From the NCBI RefSeq assembly GCF_014648395.1, contig NZ_BMRA01000004.1, positions 295,394 through 359,393 on the forward strand: a stretch of 64,000 nt of DNA, in the 5' to 3' direction. How positions within the stretch are numbered: position 1 is the stretch's first letter; each line of letters starts with the position of its first letter. The notes beneath the pieces are model-generated. The model did not search any database. It was not told the DNA's origin and saw only the letters and a program-made list of their open reading frames with translations. Made by a program: the position numbers and the translations under genes. This stretch comes from Micromonospora fulviviridis. GTDB taxonomy: Bacteria; Actinomycetota; Actinomycetes; Mycobacteriales; Micromonosporaceae. Below are positions 46,853 to 55,266 of the stretch, one piece after another.

Positions 46853-48610
46853 TCATGAGCGTTCGGTCGAGAGTTGGTGGGACGCCCCGTTTTCCGCCTT
46901 GGTCAACAGGTCCCGGAACCGGCCCGCGCCGGCGACCGGCGAGGCCCACCCCGCCGAGGTCTCCACCAGCCGGGTCTCCGGTCGCTCCAACCAGGACAGG
47001 ATGCGCTCGGTCTCCTCGGCGGTGGCGGCCGGCACCGGGCCGTGCCCGGGCAGGACCGTCTCGGCGGTGGCCCGGATCGCGCTGATGGTCGGTCGCGGGT
47101 GGACACCCGGCGGGGACACCCCGGCACCGGCCAGCCGGCCGTGCCGCACCAGGGCCAGCTCCCAGCCGCCCCGGGCGGCCGGGCGTGCGGCGGCCAGCTC
47201 GGCGATGCCGGTCAGCGCGGCCAGCCGCTGCATCCGCACCGCCGCGCGCAGCACCGCGGCGAGCCGGCTGCGGACCACCGCGGCCTCCTCGTAGCGCCGG
47301 GCGTCGGAGAGCACCTCGATCCGGGCCAGCAGGGCGTCCACCACCACCTGCGGGTCGTCCCGGGTGGCGGTGCGGAACGGAACGGCGGCGCGGTGGTCGT
47401 ACTCCTCGGGGGTGATCCGGTGCTCGCAGGGCGCCGGGCAGCGACCCAGCTCGGCCAGCGCGCAGGCCGGCATGGTGGTGCGCCGGGACAGCCGGTGGGT
47501 GCACTGGCGCAGCGGCACCGCGTCGTGGAACCCGGCGGCGGCCAGCTCGGCGGCCTGCTTCGAGCGGAACGGGCCGAGGTAGGCCGAGTCGGTGGGGGCC
47601 AGGTCGCGCACGATCGACAATCGGGGGTACGCCTCGTCGGTCAGCTTCAGCCAGACCTGGCGCTCGGGATACTTCGACCGCCGGTTGTACGGCGGCGCGT
47701 GCGCGGCGATCAGCCGCAGCTCGCGCACCTCGGCCTCCAGGGAATGGGCGCACTCGACGGCCTCCACCCGCTCGGCTGCGGCCAGCATCTCCGAGATCCG
47801 GGCCCGCTTCTCGGCGGCCGTGAAGTAGCTGCGCACCCGGGTGGCGATGTCGCCGGAGGTGCCGACGTAGAGCGGCCGGTCGTCGGCGGCCCGGAAGATG
47901 TAGACCCCGGGCACCTTCGGCAGCCCCTCGGCGAGGTGCCGCTTGCGGCGCTGGGTCGGGGTGACCGCCCGGGCGAACTCGATGGCCTCGCCGACGGTGT
48001 CGACCCGGTGCCCGCCGAGCCGGCCGATCAGCCCGTGCAGCACGTCGACGGTGGCCTTGGCGTCGTCCAGCGCCCGGTGGGTGGGCTGGGTGGCGGTGCG
48101 GAAGTAGGCCGCCAGGGTGCCCAGCTTGCGGTTGGGCACCTCGTCGCGGGTGAGCACCCGGCGGGCCAGCGCGGCGGTGTCCAGCACCCGCGGGTTGGGC
48201 CAGGAGTAGCCGTGCCGGGCGCAGGCGGCCTTGAGGAAGCCCACGTCGTAGGGCGCGTTGTGGGCCACCAGCACGGCGTCGGCGATGAACTCCAGGAAGC
48301 TCGGCAGCACCTGCTCGATCGGCGGGGCGGGGAGCAGCATGGCCTGGGTGATACCGGTCAGCACGGTGATGAACGGCGGGATCGGCACCCCCGGGTTGAC
48401 CAGGGTGGCGAGCACGCCCAGCTCCTCGCCGCCGCGCACCTTCACGGCGCCGATCTCGGTGATCCCGCCGCCGTCCGGCGCGCCGCCGGTGGTCTCCAGG
48501 TCGACCACCACGAAGGTGGTCGCGTAGAGCGGCAGCGCGGGGTCGACCCCCGTGCCCGCCGCCCGGTCCAGGCCGGCCAGCGCCTCCTGGACGTACTCCG
48601 CTCGCGTCAC
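46853..48610 (-). CDS. DEDDh exonuclease fused to a UvrC-like GIY-YIG nuclease domain
   Basis: A 585-aa fusion. Residues 30-195 are a DEDDh 3'-5' exonuclease of the DnaQ type (VVVDLETTG, GVLATLVNPG, LVAHNAPYDVGFLK, THRALDDAKATVDVL). Residues 225-310 are a GIY-YIG domain (PGVYIFRAADDRPLYVGTSGDIATRVRSYF). The next part resembles the UvrC middle region with a cysteine cluster (PACALAELGRCPAPCEHRITPEEYDHRA). This matches Rv2191-type proteins, for which UvrC-like nuclease activity is suspected. GTG 48610 fits a leaderless TAGCGT hexamer 7 nt upstream; GTG 48640 is an alternative. Confidence 0.88.
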   Translation of the reverse strand: MTRAEYVQEALAGLDRAAGTGVDPALPLYATTFVVVDLETTGGAPDGGGITEIGAVKVRGGEELGVLATLVNPGVPIPPFITVLTGITQAMLLPAPPIEQVLPSFLEFIADAVLVAHNAPYDVGFLKAACARHGYSWPNPRVLDTAALARRVLTRDEVPNRKLGTLAAYFRTATQPTHRALDDAKATVDVLHGLIGRLGGHRVDTVGEAIEFARAVTPTQRRKRHLAEGLPKVPGVYIFRAADDRPLYVGTSGDIATRVRSYFTAAEKRARISEMLAAAERVEAVECAHSLEAEVRELRLIAAHAPPYNRRSKYPERQVWLKLTDEAYPRLSIVRDLAPTDSAYLGPFRSKQAAELAAAGFHDAVPLRQCTHRLSRRTTMPACALAELGRCPAPCEHRITPEEYDHRAAVPFRTATRDDPQVVVDALLARIEVLSDARRYEEAAVVRSRLAAVLRAAVRMQRLAALTGIAELAAARPAARGGWELALVRHGRLAGAGVSPPGVHPRPTISAIRATAETVLPGHGPVPAATAEETERILSWLERPETRLVETSAGWASPVAGAGRFRDLLTKAENGASHQLSTERS

Positions 48611-48617
48611 CCGCGGC

Positions 48618-48623
48618 ACGCTA
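48618..48623 (-). promoter_or_regulatory. -10 hexamer (TAGCGT), leaderless exonuclease promoter
   Basis: TAGCGT on the minus strand ends 7 nt before GTG 48610, with no ribosome site. Confidence 0.4.
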
Positions 48624-48675
48624 GCGGCGGGGTCCGACACTCCCGTCCCACCAGTACCATTCGCTACCACGGCGG

Positions 48676-48681
48676 TAGGAT
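48676..48681 (+). promoter_or_regulatory. Candidate -10 (TAGGAT) for the NYN-domain gene
   Basis: TAGGAT would start transcription near 48688, leaving a 50-nt leader with a GGGAG ribosome site 8 nt before ATG 48738. Confidence 0.4.
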
Positions 48682-48737
48682 GAGAGATCGGCTCACTCAC
48701 CCGGCGGTGGGCCCGTTCGGGGTGGGAGACTTGCCAC

Positions 48738-50138
48738 ATGCCCCTCACCGAGCCGCACGACGACCACTCCTCCGCGGAGGAGCCGGTGGTCGGCGCGCTC
48801 GAGGCCGGTGAGAGCCCCTCGACCCCGCCGGAGCCGGAGCCGACCCTGCCCGAGCCGGTCCGGCAGCGGATCGTGGCGCTCACCGCCGCGGTGCTGCCCG
48901 GGCTGGCCGCCGACGAGGTGCCGGTGCCGCTGCGCCGGGTGGCCAAGTTCGCCCCCAACCGGCGCGCCCGGCTCGGCGCCCCGGCCATCGCCGCCCAGCT
49001 CACCGCCGACCCGCTGTTCCGGCAGCGGGTCACCGCCCGGGTGCTCGCCGACGCCGGCGACCTCGGCGCGGCCGTGGTGGAGGGGACCGCCCCGGCGGCC
49101 GCCGACCCGGTCGAGGTGGCCGCCCTGGCCTACCTGGCCCGGCCCCGCGGCTGGCGGGAGCTGATCGAGGCCAGCGGCGCCGCGGTGCGGGCCGAGGCGG
49201 ACAGTGCGGTGGTGGCCGAGCTGGTCCGCGAGGCCGAGCAGCGGGCCACCCGCGCCGAGCACGACCGGGCGGTGGCCCGGGTGGAGGCGGAGAAGCTCCG
49301 CGACGAGCTCGCCCGGGTCCGCGAGGAGCTGGGCCAGCTTCGCGAGGAGGCCCGGCAGCTCGCCCGTACCCTGCGGGAGACCCAGGCCCGGGAGCGCAAG
49401 GCCACCGAGATGCTGGCCACCGAGCGGGGCCGCGCGGCCCGCGCGGCGGCCGACGCGGACGCCGAGCTGCGCCGCGCCCGGGCCCGGCTGGCCGAGGCGG
49501 AGGCCGCGGCCGGGGTGGCCCGGGTCAGCGCCAAGGAGGCCCGGTCGGTCGACGAGGCGAAGCTCTGGCTGCTGCTGGAGACCATCGGGCAGGCCGCCGT
49601 CGGGCTCCGCCGGGAGCTGGCCCTGGATCCGGTGGAGAAGCTGCCCGCCGACTTCGTCGCCGACGCGTTCGCCGACCAGTCGGCGGCCACCCCGGCCGGG
49701 GCCGCGGCCCGGGCGCGGGACACCGACGACCCGGCCCGGCTCGACCAGCTGCTCGCCCTGCCCAAGGCGCACCTGGTCGTGGACGGCTACAACGTCACCA
49801 AGCGGGGCTTCGGCGAGATGTCGCTGGAGCAGCAGCGCAAGCGGTTGATCAGCGGGCTGGGCGGGATCGCCGCGCAGACCGGCGACGAGGTCACCGTGGT
49901 CTTCGACGGCGCCGAGCGCATCCACGGGCTGCCGCCCACGCCGCGCGGGGTGCGGGTGCTCTTCTCCCGCAAGGGGGAGACGGCGGACGAGCTGATCCGC
50001 CGGCTGGTCCGCGCCGAGCCGGCCGGCCGGCCGGTGGTGGTGGTCTCCTCCGACCGCGAGGTCGCCGACGGGGTACGCCGGCACGGCGCCTACCCGCTCG
50101 GCGCGGACTCGCTGCTGCGGCGGCTCGCCCGGTCCTGA
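48738..50138 (+). CDS. NYN (YacP-like) RNase-fold protein with coiled coil
   Basis: A 466-aa protein. Residues 40-150 are helical and Ala/Leu-rich. Residues 155-265 form a strong coiled coil rich in Glu, Arg and Ala. Residues 345-455 are a NYN/YacP PIN-like domain with the acidic active-site motifs VVDGYNV, TVVFDGAE, and VVVSSDREVAD (three or four Asp as expected). YacP-type proteins are ribonucleases involved in rRNA or mRNA processing. The long coiled coil is the distinctive actinobacterial extension. Confidence 0.88.
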   Translation: MPLTEPHDDHSSAEEPVVGALEAGESPSTPPEPEPTLPEPVRQRIVALTAAVLPGLAADEVPVPLRRVAKFAPNRRARLGAPAIAAQLTADPLFRQRVTARVLADAGDLGAAVVEGTAPAAADPVEVAALAYLARPRGWRELIEASGAAVRAEADSAVVAELVREAEQRATRAEHDRAVARVEAEKLRDELARVREELGQLREEARQLARTLRETQARERKATEMLATERGRAARAAADADAELRRARARLAEAEAAAGVARVSAKEARSVDEAKLWLLLETIGQAAVGLRRELALDPVEKLPADFVADAFADQSAATPAGAAARARDTDDPARLDQLLALPKAHLVVDGYNVTKRGFGEMSLEQQRKRLISGLGGIAAQTGDEVTVVFDGAERIHGLPPTPRGVRVLFSRKGETADELIRRLVRAEPAGRPVVVVSSDREVADGVRRHGAYPLGADSLLRRLARS

Positions 50139-50201
50139 GGCCCGATGATCGGATTCGGGGTGGGTGCTGCCTCGTTGTCCGGTTCTGTCACACCCCCGGC
50201 C

Positions 50202-50207
50202 TAGCCT
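50202..50207 (+). promoter_or_regulatory. Candidate -10 (TAGCCT) for the 70-aa Cys-rich gene
   Basis: TAGCCT would start transcription near 50214 and leave a leader of about 55 nt. A TTGTCC at 50175 is 21 nt away, longer than ideal for a -35. Confidence 0.3.
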
Positions 50208-50270
50208 CGTGGTGACCGACGGTGGTGGTCCCTCTCCTGTCCGCCACCGGCCACGCGTCAGGAGGCGTTG

Positions 50271-50483
50271 ATGCTCATCGACTGCGGCACCTGCGGGATC
50301 CGCGGCGCCGGGTGCTCCGGCTGCCTGGTGACCGCGCTGCTCGACACCGGCGCCGCGGCGGCCGACCTGGGCCCCGCCGAGCACCGGGCGATCGAGGTGT
50401 TCGCCCGGGCCGGGTTCGAGGTGCAGGTGCTGCCCGCCCCGCCCGCTCCCCGGAAGCCGGTCCGCCGCCGTCGCGTCGCCTGA
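50271..50483 (+). CDS. 70-aa cysteine-rich protein
   Basis: A small protein whose first 20 residues hold four cysteines in two pairs (CGTCG and CSGC). A helical middle and a basic tail (PRKPVRRRRVA) follow. The Cys pattern could bind zinc or a cluster. GGAGG lies 5 nt before ATG 50271, so it is a genuine gene. I recall similar short proteins encoded beside membrane M48 protease genes in actinomycetes. Function unknown. Confidence 0.75.
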   Translation: MLIDCGTCGIRGAGCSGCLVTALLDTGAAAADLGPAEHRAIEVFARAGFEVQVLPAPPAPRKPVRRRRVA

Positions 50484-50582
50484 TCGCCCGCGGCACCGCG
50501 GCCACCCGGCACGCGCCGGGCCTTAGGATGGGCCCTCACGGCGGGAGGGGAGCGGCATGACGCGGGTACGGCGGGTGGGGCG

Positions 50583-51842
50583 GTGACCCCGCGTGGCTGG
50601 GCGGTGCTGACCCTGGCCGGGCTGGCCGTGGCGCTGCTTCTCGCGGCGGCGCTGCTGATCCCGTGGAGCCGGCCGCCGGCGCCCCGCGCCGACCAGCTCG
50701 CGGCGCTGCGCGCGCTTCCCGTCGAGCAGGTGGCCCGGGGCCGGGCCTTCCACGGCGCGCTGCGCCCGGCCGGCTGGTCGGCGCTCGCCGTCGGCCTGGT
50801 GGTGGCCCTGGTGCTCGGGCTCACCCCGCTCGGCGGCCGCCTGGTCGAGCTGGCCGGGCGGCCCTTCGGCGGCCACTGGACCGCCCAGGCGGTGCTCGGC
50901 GGGCTGGCCGTGATGTTCCTCGCCGACCTGCTCACCCTGCCCTTCGCCGCCTGGCGGCAGACCGTGCTGACCCGCTACGGGCTGAGCACCCAGGGCTGGG
51001 GCGGCTGGGCGGTCGACCTGCTCAAGTCGTACGCGGTCAGCGCGGTCATCGGCGCGCTCGTCCTGCTCGGTTTCTACACGGTGGTCCGGCTCGCCCCGCG
51101 CTGGTGGTGGGCGTTCGGCGCGGCCGGCGCCGCCGCGCTGGTGGTGCTGCTGTCGTTCGTGCTGCCGGTGCTGGTCGAGCCGGTGTTCAACCGGTTCACC
51201 CCCATGGAGCCCGGCCCGCTGCGCACCGAGCTGACCAGCCTGGCGGCCCGGGACGGGGTGCCGGTCCGCGACGTGCTGGTCGCCGACGCCTCGCGGCGGA
51301 CCCGGGCGGTCAACGCGTACGTCTCCGGCCTGGGGCCGACCCGGCGGGTGGTCGTCTACGACACCCTGCTGCGCGAGGCCGACCCGGCGGAGGTGACCAG
51401 CGTGGTCGCCCACGAGCTGGGGCACGCCAAGGACCGGGACGTCTGGACCGGCACCCTCATCGGGGCGCTGGGCGCCGCCGCCGCGGTGGTGGCGCTCTAC
51501 CTGATCGGCTCCTGGACGCCGCTGCTGCGGCTGGCCGGCGTCGACTCGATCGCCCAGCCCCGGGCGTTCCCGCTGCTGATCGCGCTGGTCACGGTGGCCG
51601 GCCTGGTGGCCACGCCGGTGCAGGCGCTGGTCTCCCGGCGGGTGGAGGCCCGCGCCGACGCGCACGCGCTGGCGCTCACCGGCGACCCGGCCACCTTCGA
51701 GGCGATGCAGCGCCGGCTGGCCGGGGTCAACCTGTCCGACCCCGACCCGCCCCGCTGGGAATACCTCTGGTCCGCGTCCCACCCGTCCACCGTGGAGCGG
51801 ATGGCCGCCGCCCGCGCCTACGCCAGGGAGTCCGGCGGATGA
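50583..51842 (+). CDS. Membrane M48 metalloprotease (Ste24/CAAX-protease-1 type)
   Basis: A 419-aa zinc protease with about seven hydrophobic helices. The zinc motif is HELGH in VVAHELGHAKDRD (about 276), and the third ligand is in EARADAHALAL. The N-terminal half matches the M48 N-terminal domain (GRAFHGALRPAGWSALAVGL, RYGLSTQGWGGW). Related bacterial proteins are HtpX/YhfN-like membrane proteases; prenyl-protein processing is a family label only. The 3' end overlaps the glycosyltransferase start (ATGA). Confidence 0.88.
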   Translation: MTPRGWAVLTLAGLAVALLLAAALLIPWSRPPAPRADQLAALRALPVEQVARGRAFHGALRPAGWSALAVGLVVALVLGLTPLGGRLVELAGRPFGGHWTAQAVLGGLAVMFLADLLTLPFAAWRQTVLTRYGLSTQGWGGWAVDLLKSYAVSAVIGALVLLGFYTVVRLAPRWWWAFGAAGAAALVVLLSFVLPVLVEPVFNRFTPMEPGPLRTELTSLAARDGVPVRDVLVADASRRTRAVNAYVSGLGPTRRVVVYDTLLREADPAEVTSVVAHELGHAKDRDVWTGTLIGALGAAAAVVALYLIGSWTPLLRLAGVDSIAQPRAFPLLIALVTVAGLVATPVQALVSRRVEARADAHALALTGDPATFEAMQRRLAGVNLSDPDPPRWEYLWSASHPSTVERMAAARAYARESGG

Positions 51843-52963
51843 GCCGCACCTTGCTGATCACCAACGACTTCCCGCCCCGCCCCGGCGGCATCCAGTCGTT
51901 CGTGCACAACCTGGCGGTGCGCCAGCCACCGGGCTCGGTGGTGGTCTACGCGTCGAGCTGGCGCGGCGCCGCCAAGTTCGACGCCGACCAGCCGTTCGAG
52001 GTGGTCCGGGAGCGCACCAAGGTGCTGCTGCCCACCCCGCTGGTGGCCCGCCGGGCGGCGCGGCTGGCGCGGGCGTACGACTGCGACACGGTGTGGTTCG
52101 GCGCGGCAGCTCCGCTGGGGCTGCTCGCGGCGGGGTTGCGCCGGCGGGCCGGGATCCGCCGGGCGGTGGCGCTCACCCACGGGCACGAGGCCGGCTGGGC
52201 CACGCTGCCCGGCGCCCGGTCGGCGCTGCGCCGGATCGGGCGGGGCGTGGACGTCACCACCTACCTCGGCGAGTACACCCGGGTCCGGCTGGCCCGGGTG
52301 CTGGACGGGGTGACCGAGCTGCGCCGGCTCGCCCCGGGGGTCGACGTGGACACCTACCACCCGGGCGTCGACGGTGAACGGGTGCGGCTGCGGCTGGGGC
52401 TGGCCGACCGGCCGGTCGTGGTGTGCGTCTCGCGCCTGGTGCCGCGCAAGGGGCAGGACATGCTCATCCGGGCGATGCCGGAGATCCGGCGCCGGGTGCC
52501 GGACGCCGCGCTGCTGGTCGTCGGCGGCGGCCCCTACCGGGCGACGCTGGAGAAGCTGGCCCGGCAGACCGGGGTGGAACGCGACGTGGTGTTCACCGGC
52601 TCGGTGCCCTCGGCCGAGCTGCCCGCCCACTACGCGGCCGGCGACGTCTACGCGATGCCCTGCCGGACCCGCAACCGGGGCCTCGACGTCGAGGGCCTGG
52701 GGATCGTCTACCTGGAGGCCAGCGCGACCGGGCTGCCGGTGGTGGCCGGCGACTCCGGTGGCGCGCCGGACGCGGTCCGCGAGGGTGAGACCGGATACGT
52801 GGTCCGCGGCCGGGACGTGGCCCAGCTCGCCGACCGGGTGGCCACCCTGCTCGCCGACCGGGACCTGGCCCGCGAGTTCGGCGCGGCCGGCCGGGCCTGG
52901 GTGGAGCGTGAGTGGCGCTGGGAGACCCAGGCCGAGCGGATGGCCGGCCTGCTCGCCGGCTGA
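51839..52963 (+). CDS. pimB: GT4 mannosyltransferase, PimB-like
   Basis: A 374-aa GT-B enzyme of family GT4. It opens with LLITNDFPPRPGGIQSFVHNLA, typical of PimB' (phosphatidylinositol mannoside synthesis). The donor-binding C-terminal half carries SRLVPRKGQDMLIRA, CRTRNRGLDVEGLGIVYLEA and GLPVVAGDSGGAPDAV. In mycobacteria the orthologue Rv2188c adds the second mannose to PIM1. PIM-type lipids exist outside mycobacteria in some actinomycetes, so the precise acceptor here is inferred. The gene ends in a palindromic terminator. Confidence 0.8.
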   Translation: MSRTLLITNDFPPRPGGIQSFVHNLAVRQPPGSVVVYASSWRGAAKFDADQPFEVVRERTKVLLPTPLVARRAARLARAYDCDTVWFGAAAPLGLLAAGLRRRAGIRRAVALTHGHEAGWATLPGARSALRRIGRGVDVTTYLGEYTRVRLARVLDGVTELRRLAPGVDVDTYHPGVDGERVRLRLGLADRPVVVCVSRLVPRKGQDMLIRAMPEIRRRVPDAALLVVGGGPYRATLEKLARQTGVERDVVFTGSVPSAELPAHYAAGDVYAMPCRTRNRGLDVEGLGIVYLEASATGLPVVAGDSGGAPDAVREGETGYVVRGRDVAQLADRVATLLADRDLAREFGAAGRAWVEREWRWETQAERMAGLLAG

Positions 52964-52991
52964 CCCCGGCCCGGGAGCCGGGCCGGGGTCA
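52961..52991. terminator. 14-bp perfect hairpin that includes the pimB stop codon
   Basis: TGACCCCGGCCCGG (52961-52974) pairs with 52978-52991 around GAG. It lies between convergent pimB and the MMPL gene and begins at the pimB stop codon. Confidence 0.75.
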
Positions 52992-53005
52992 CGAACACGA
53001 GCGGG

Positions 53006-55114
53006 TCAGGTGCGAGCCAGGGCCGGCTCCGCCGGGGCCGGCCGCGGCGACCGCCGGGCGAGGCGCCCCGGCCACCAGGTGCGCACGCCGAGGTCCAGGG
53101 TCAGCGCCGGGATCAGCAGGCTGCGCACCAGCAGGGTGTCGAGCAGGATGCCGACCGCCACGATGACGCCCATCTGCACCGACGGCACCAGCGGCAGCAC
53201 CAGCAGCGCGCCGAAGGTTGCGGCCAGCACCACGCCCGCGCTGGTGATCACCCCGCCGGTGACGGTCAGCGCGCGCAGCACGCCCGGCCGGTGCCCGATC
53301 CGGGCGACCTCCTCCCGAGCCCGGGTCATCAGGAAGATCGTGTAGTCCACCCCGAGCGCCACCAGGAACAGGAACGCCTGCAACGGGACCCCGACGAAGA
53401 GCCGGGGGTGGCCCAGGGCGTCGAGCAGCAGTCCGGCCGCCCCCATGGCGGCCGCGTAGGACAGCACCACGCTGGCCATCAGCAGCAGCGGCGCGACCAG
53501 CGACCGGAGCAGCAGCACCAGGATGACCAGGACGACCGCGAGCACCAGCGGGATGACCACCCGGTTGTCCCGGTTCACCGTGCGCTCCTCGTCGAGCAGC
53601 GTGGCGGTCCGCCCGCCGACCAGGGCCCGCGCGTCGGGCACCGCGTGCACGGCGGTCCGCAGCCGGGTCACCGTGTCCCGGGCGGCGTCGCTGTCCGGCG
53701 CGCCGGCGAGCACGGCCGGCACCCGGACCCACCGGCCGTCCGCCGAGCGCTCCGGCGCGCCGACCTCGGCGACGCCCGGCACCGCGCGGGCGGCGGCCAC
53801 CACCCGGTCGGCCGTACCGGCGGCGGCCAGGATCTCGGCGGGCGCGGCCGAGCCGCCCGGGTAGTGGGCGGCGATCAGCCGCTGCCCGGCGACCGAGCCG
53901 ACCTCGGTGGTGAACGACTCGTCGTCGGGCAGACCCAGGCCGAGGTTGCCGATGCCCAGGGTCAGCGCGGCCAGCGCGGCGGCGGTGCCGAGCCAGACCG
54001 CCCGGGGCCGGCCGGCGACCACGCCGGCGATCCGGCGCCACACCCCGTGGTCGGCGGCGCGGTCCCGGGTGTCGGCGCCGGGGGCGTACCGGGGCACGAA
54101 CGGCCAGAACAGCCAGCGGCCGCACAGCACCAGCACCGCCGGCAGCAGGGTGGTCATGGCCAGCAGCGCCGCGGCGATGCCGACCGCGCCGACCGGACCC
54201 AGGCCGCGGGTGGCCGGCAGGTCGGCGGCGAGCAGGCACAGCAGTCCGATCGCGACGGTCGCCGCCGAGGCGCAGACCGCGCCGGCCGAGCGGCGCAACG
54301 CGACCGCCATGGCGGCGTGCCGGTCGGCGTGCCGGCGCAGCTCCTCCCGGTAGCGGGCGATGAGCAGCAGGGCGTAGTCCACCCCGACGCCGAAGACCAG
54401 CACGGTGAGGATGGTCTGGCTCTGGAAGTCGACGGCCAGCCCGGCGTGCCGGGCCAGCAGGTAGACCACCGCCCCGGCGAGCTGGTTGGCGACGGCCACC
54501 GCGACCAGCGGGATCAGCCACAGCACCGGGCTGCGGTAGGTGACCAGCAGGAGCAGGGCGACGGTGAGCGCGGTGGCCAGCAGCAGCGCGCCGTCCATTC
54601 CGGAGAACGCGTCGAATACGTCGTGCTCGGCGGCCGCCTCCCCGGTCAGCGCGGTCCGCAGGCCGGGTGGCGCGCCGTCGGCCAGCCGGTCCTTGAGCGC
54701 GCCGACCGCCTCGGCGCGCCGCTCGTCGTCGAGGCTGACCGGCAGGGAGAGCAGCAACGCCCGGCCGTCGGCGGAGGCCACCGGCGGGGACACCGTGCCG
54801 CCGTCGGCGTACCGGGCGAAGGCGGCGCGGTCGGCGTCGACCCGGGCCCGGTCGGCCGGGGTGAGCCCGGTGTCGCGGACGTACACGGCGACGGCCAGGG
54901 GGTGCCGCGAGTCGGGGAAGGCCGCCTCGGCCCGCTGCGCGGCCCGGCTGCTCTCGGCGCCGGCCGGCAGCGCGCCGAGCGTCGAGTTGTCCTGCACCTC
55001 GCCGAGCTTGACGGCGAGCGGGCCGGCCGCCACGAGCAGCGCCAGCCAGAGCAGGAGGACCGCGTACTTGCCGCGGCGGCCGGCGGGCAGGCCGGCCAGG
55101 CGTTGCGGGGACAT
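53006..55114 (-). CDS. MMPL-family RND transporter
   Basis: A 702-aa transporter with the MMPL layout: one N-terminal helix, an outer loop domain (about 40-180), five helices, a second outer loop (about 385-500) and five or so C-terminal helices. Diagnostic stretches are FGVGVDYALLLIARYREEL in the first bundle and ALGVDYTIFLMTRAREEV in the second, where the paired Asp-Tyr residues drive proton coupling. Probable lipid or small-molecule exporter. AAGGGA lies 8 nt before ATG 55114. It is divergent from a two-component system that might control it, though this is inferred. Confidence 0.92.
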   Translation of the reverse strand: MSPQRLAGLPAGRRGKYAVLLLWLALLVAAGPLAVKLGEVQDNSTLGALPAGAESSRAAQRAEAAFPDSRHPLAVAVYVRDTGLTPADRARVDADRAAFARYADGGTVSPPVASADGRALLLSLPVSLDDERRAEAVGALKDRLADGAPPGLRTALTGEAAAEHDVFDAFSGMDGALLLATALTVALLLLVTYRSPVLWLIPLVAVAVANQLAGAVVYLLARHAGLAVDFQSQTILTVLVFGVGVDYALLLIARYREELRRHADRHAAMAVALRRSAGAVCASAATVAIGLLCLLAADLPATRGLGPVGAVGIAAALLAMTTLLPAVLVLCGRWLFWPFVPRYAPGADTRDRAADHGVWRRIAGVVAGRPRAVWLGTAAALAALTLGIGNLGLGLPDDESFTTEVGSVAGQRLIAAHYPGGSAAPAEILAAAGTADRVVAAARAVPGVAEVGAPERSADGRWVRVPAVLAGAPDSDAARDTVTRLRTAVHAVPDARALVGGRTATLLDEERTVNRDNRVVIPLVLAVVLVILVLLLRSLVAPLLLMASVVLSYAAAMGAAGLLLDALGHPRLFVGVPLQAFLFLVALGVDYTIFLMTRAREEVARIGHRPGVLRALTVTGGVITSAGVVLAATFGALLVLPLVPSVQMGVIVAVGILLDTLLVRSLLIPALTLDLGVRTWWPGRLARRSPRPAPAEPALART

Positions 55115-55254
55115 CCGAATTCCCTTTCGTCGTCACGGTTGCGGGGTCGGCGACCCCTGCCTCCGATCCTTCGGCCCGGGCCGGCGCGGGTCAGGGGTGC
55201 CAGCGCGCCGCCCGGGGTGGTGCCAGCACCACCGGTCCCGCGCCACCCGTGCCG

Positions 55255-55260
55255 CAGAAT
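55255..55260 (+). promoter_or_regulatory. Candidate -10 (CAGAAT), leaderless sensor-kinase promoter
   Basis: CAGAAT ends 6 nt before GTG 55267. It matches TATAAT at three central or terminal positions only, so this is a weaker case than the others. Confidence 0.3.
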
Positions 55261-55266
55261 GGGGCC

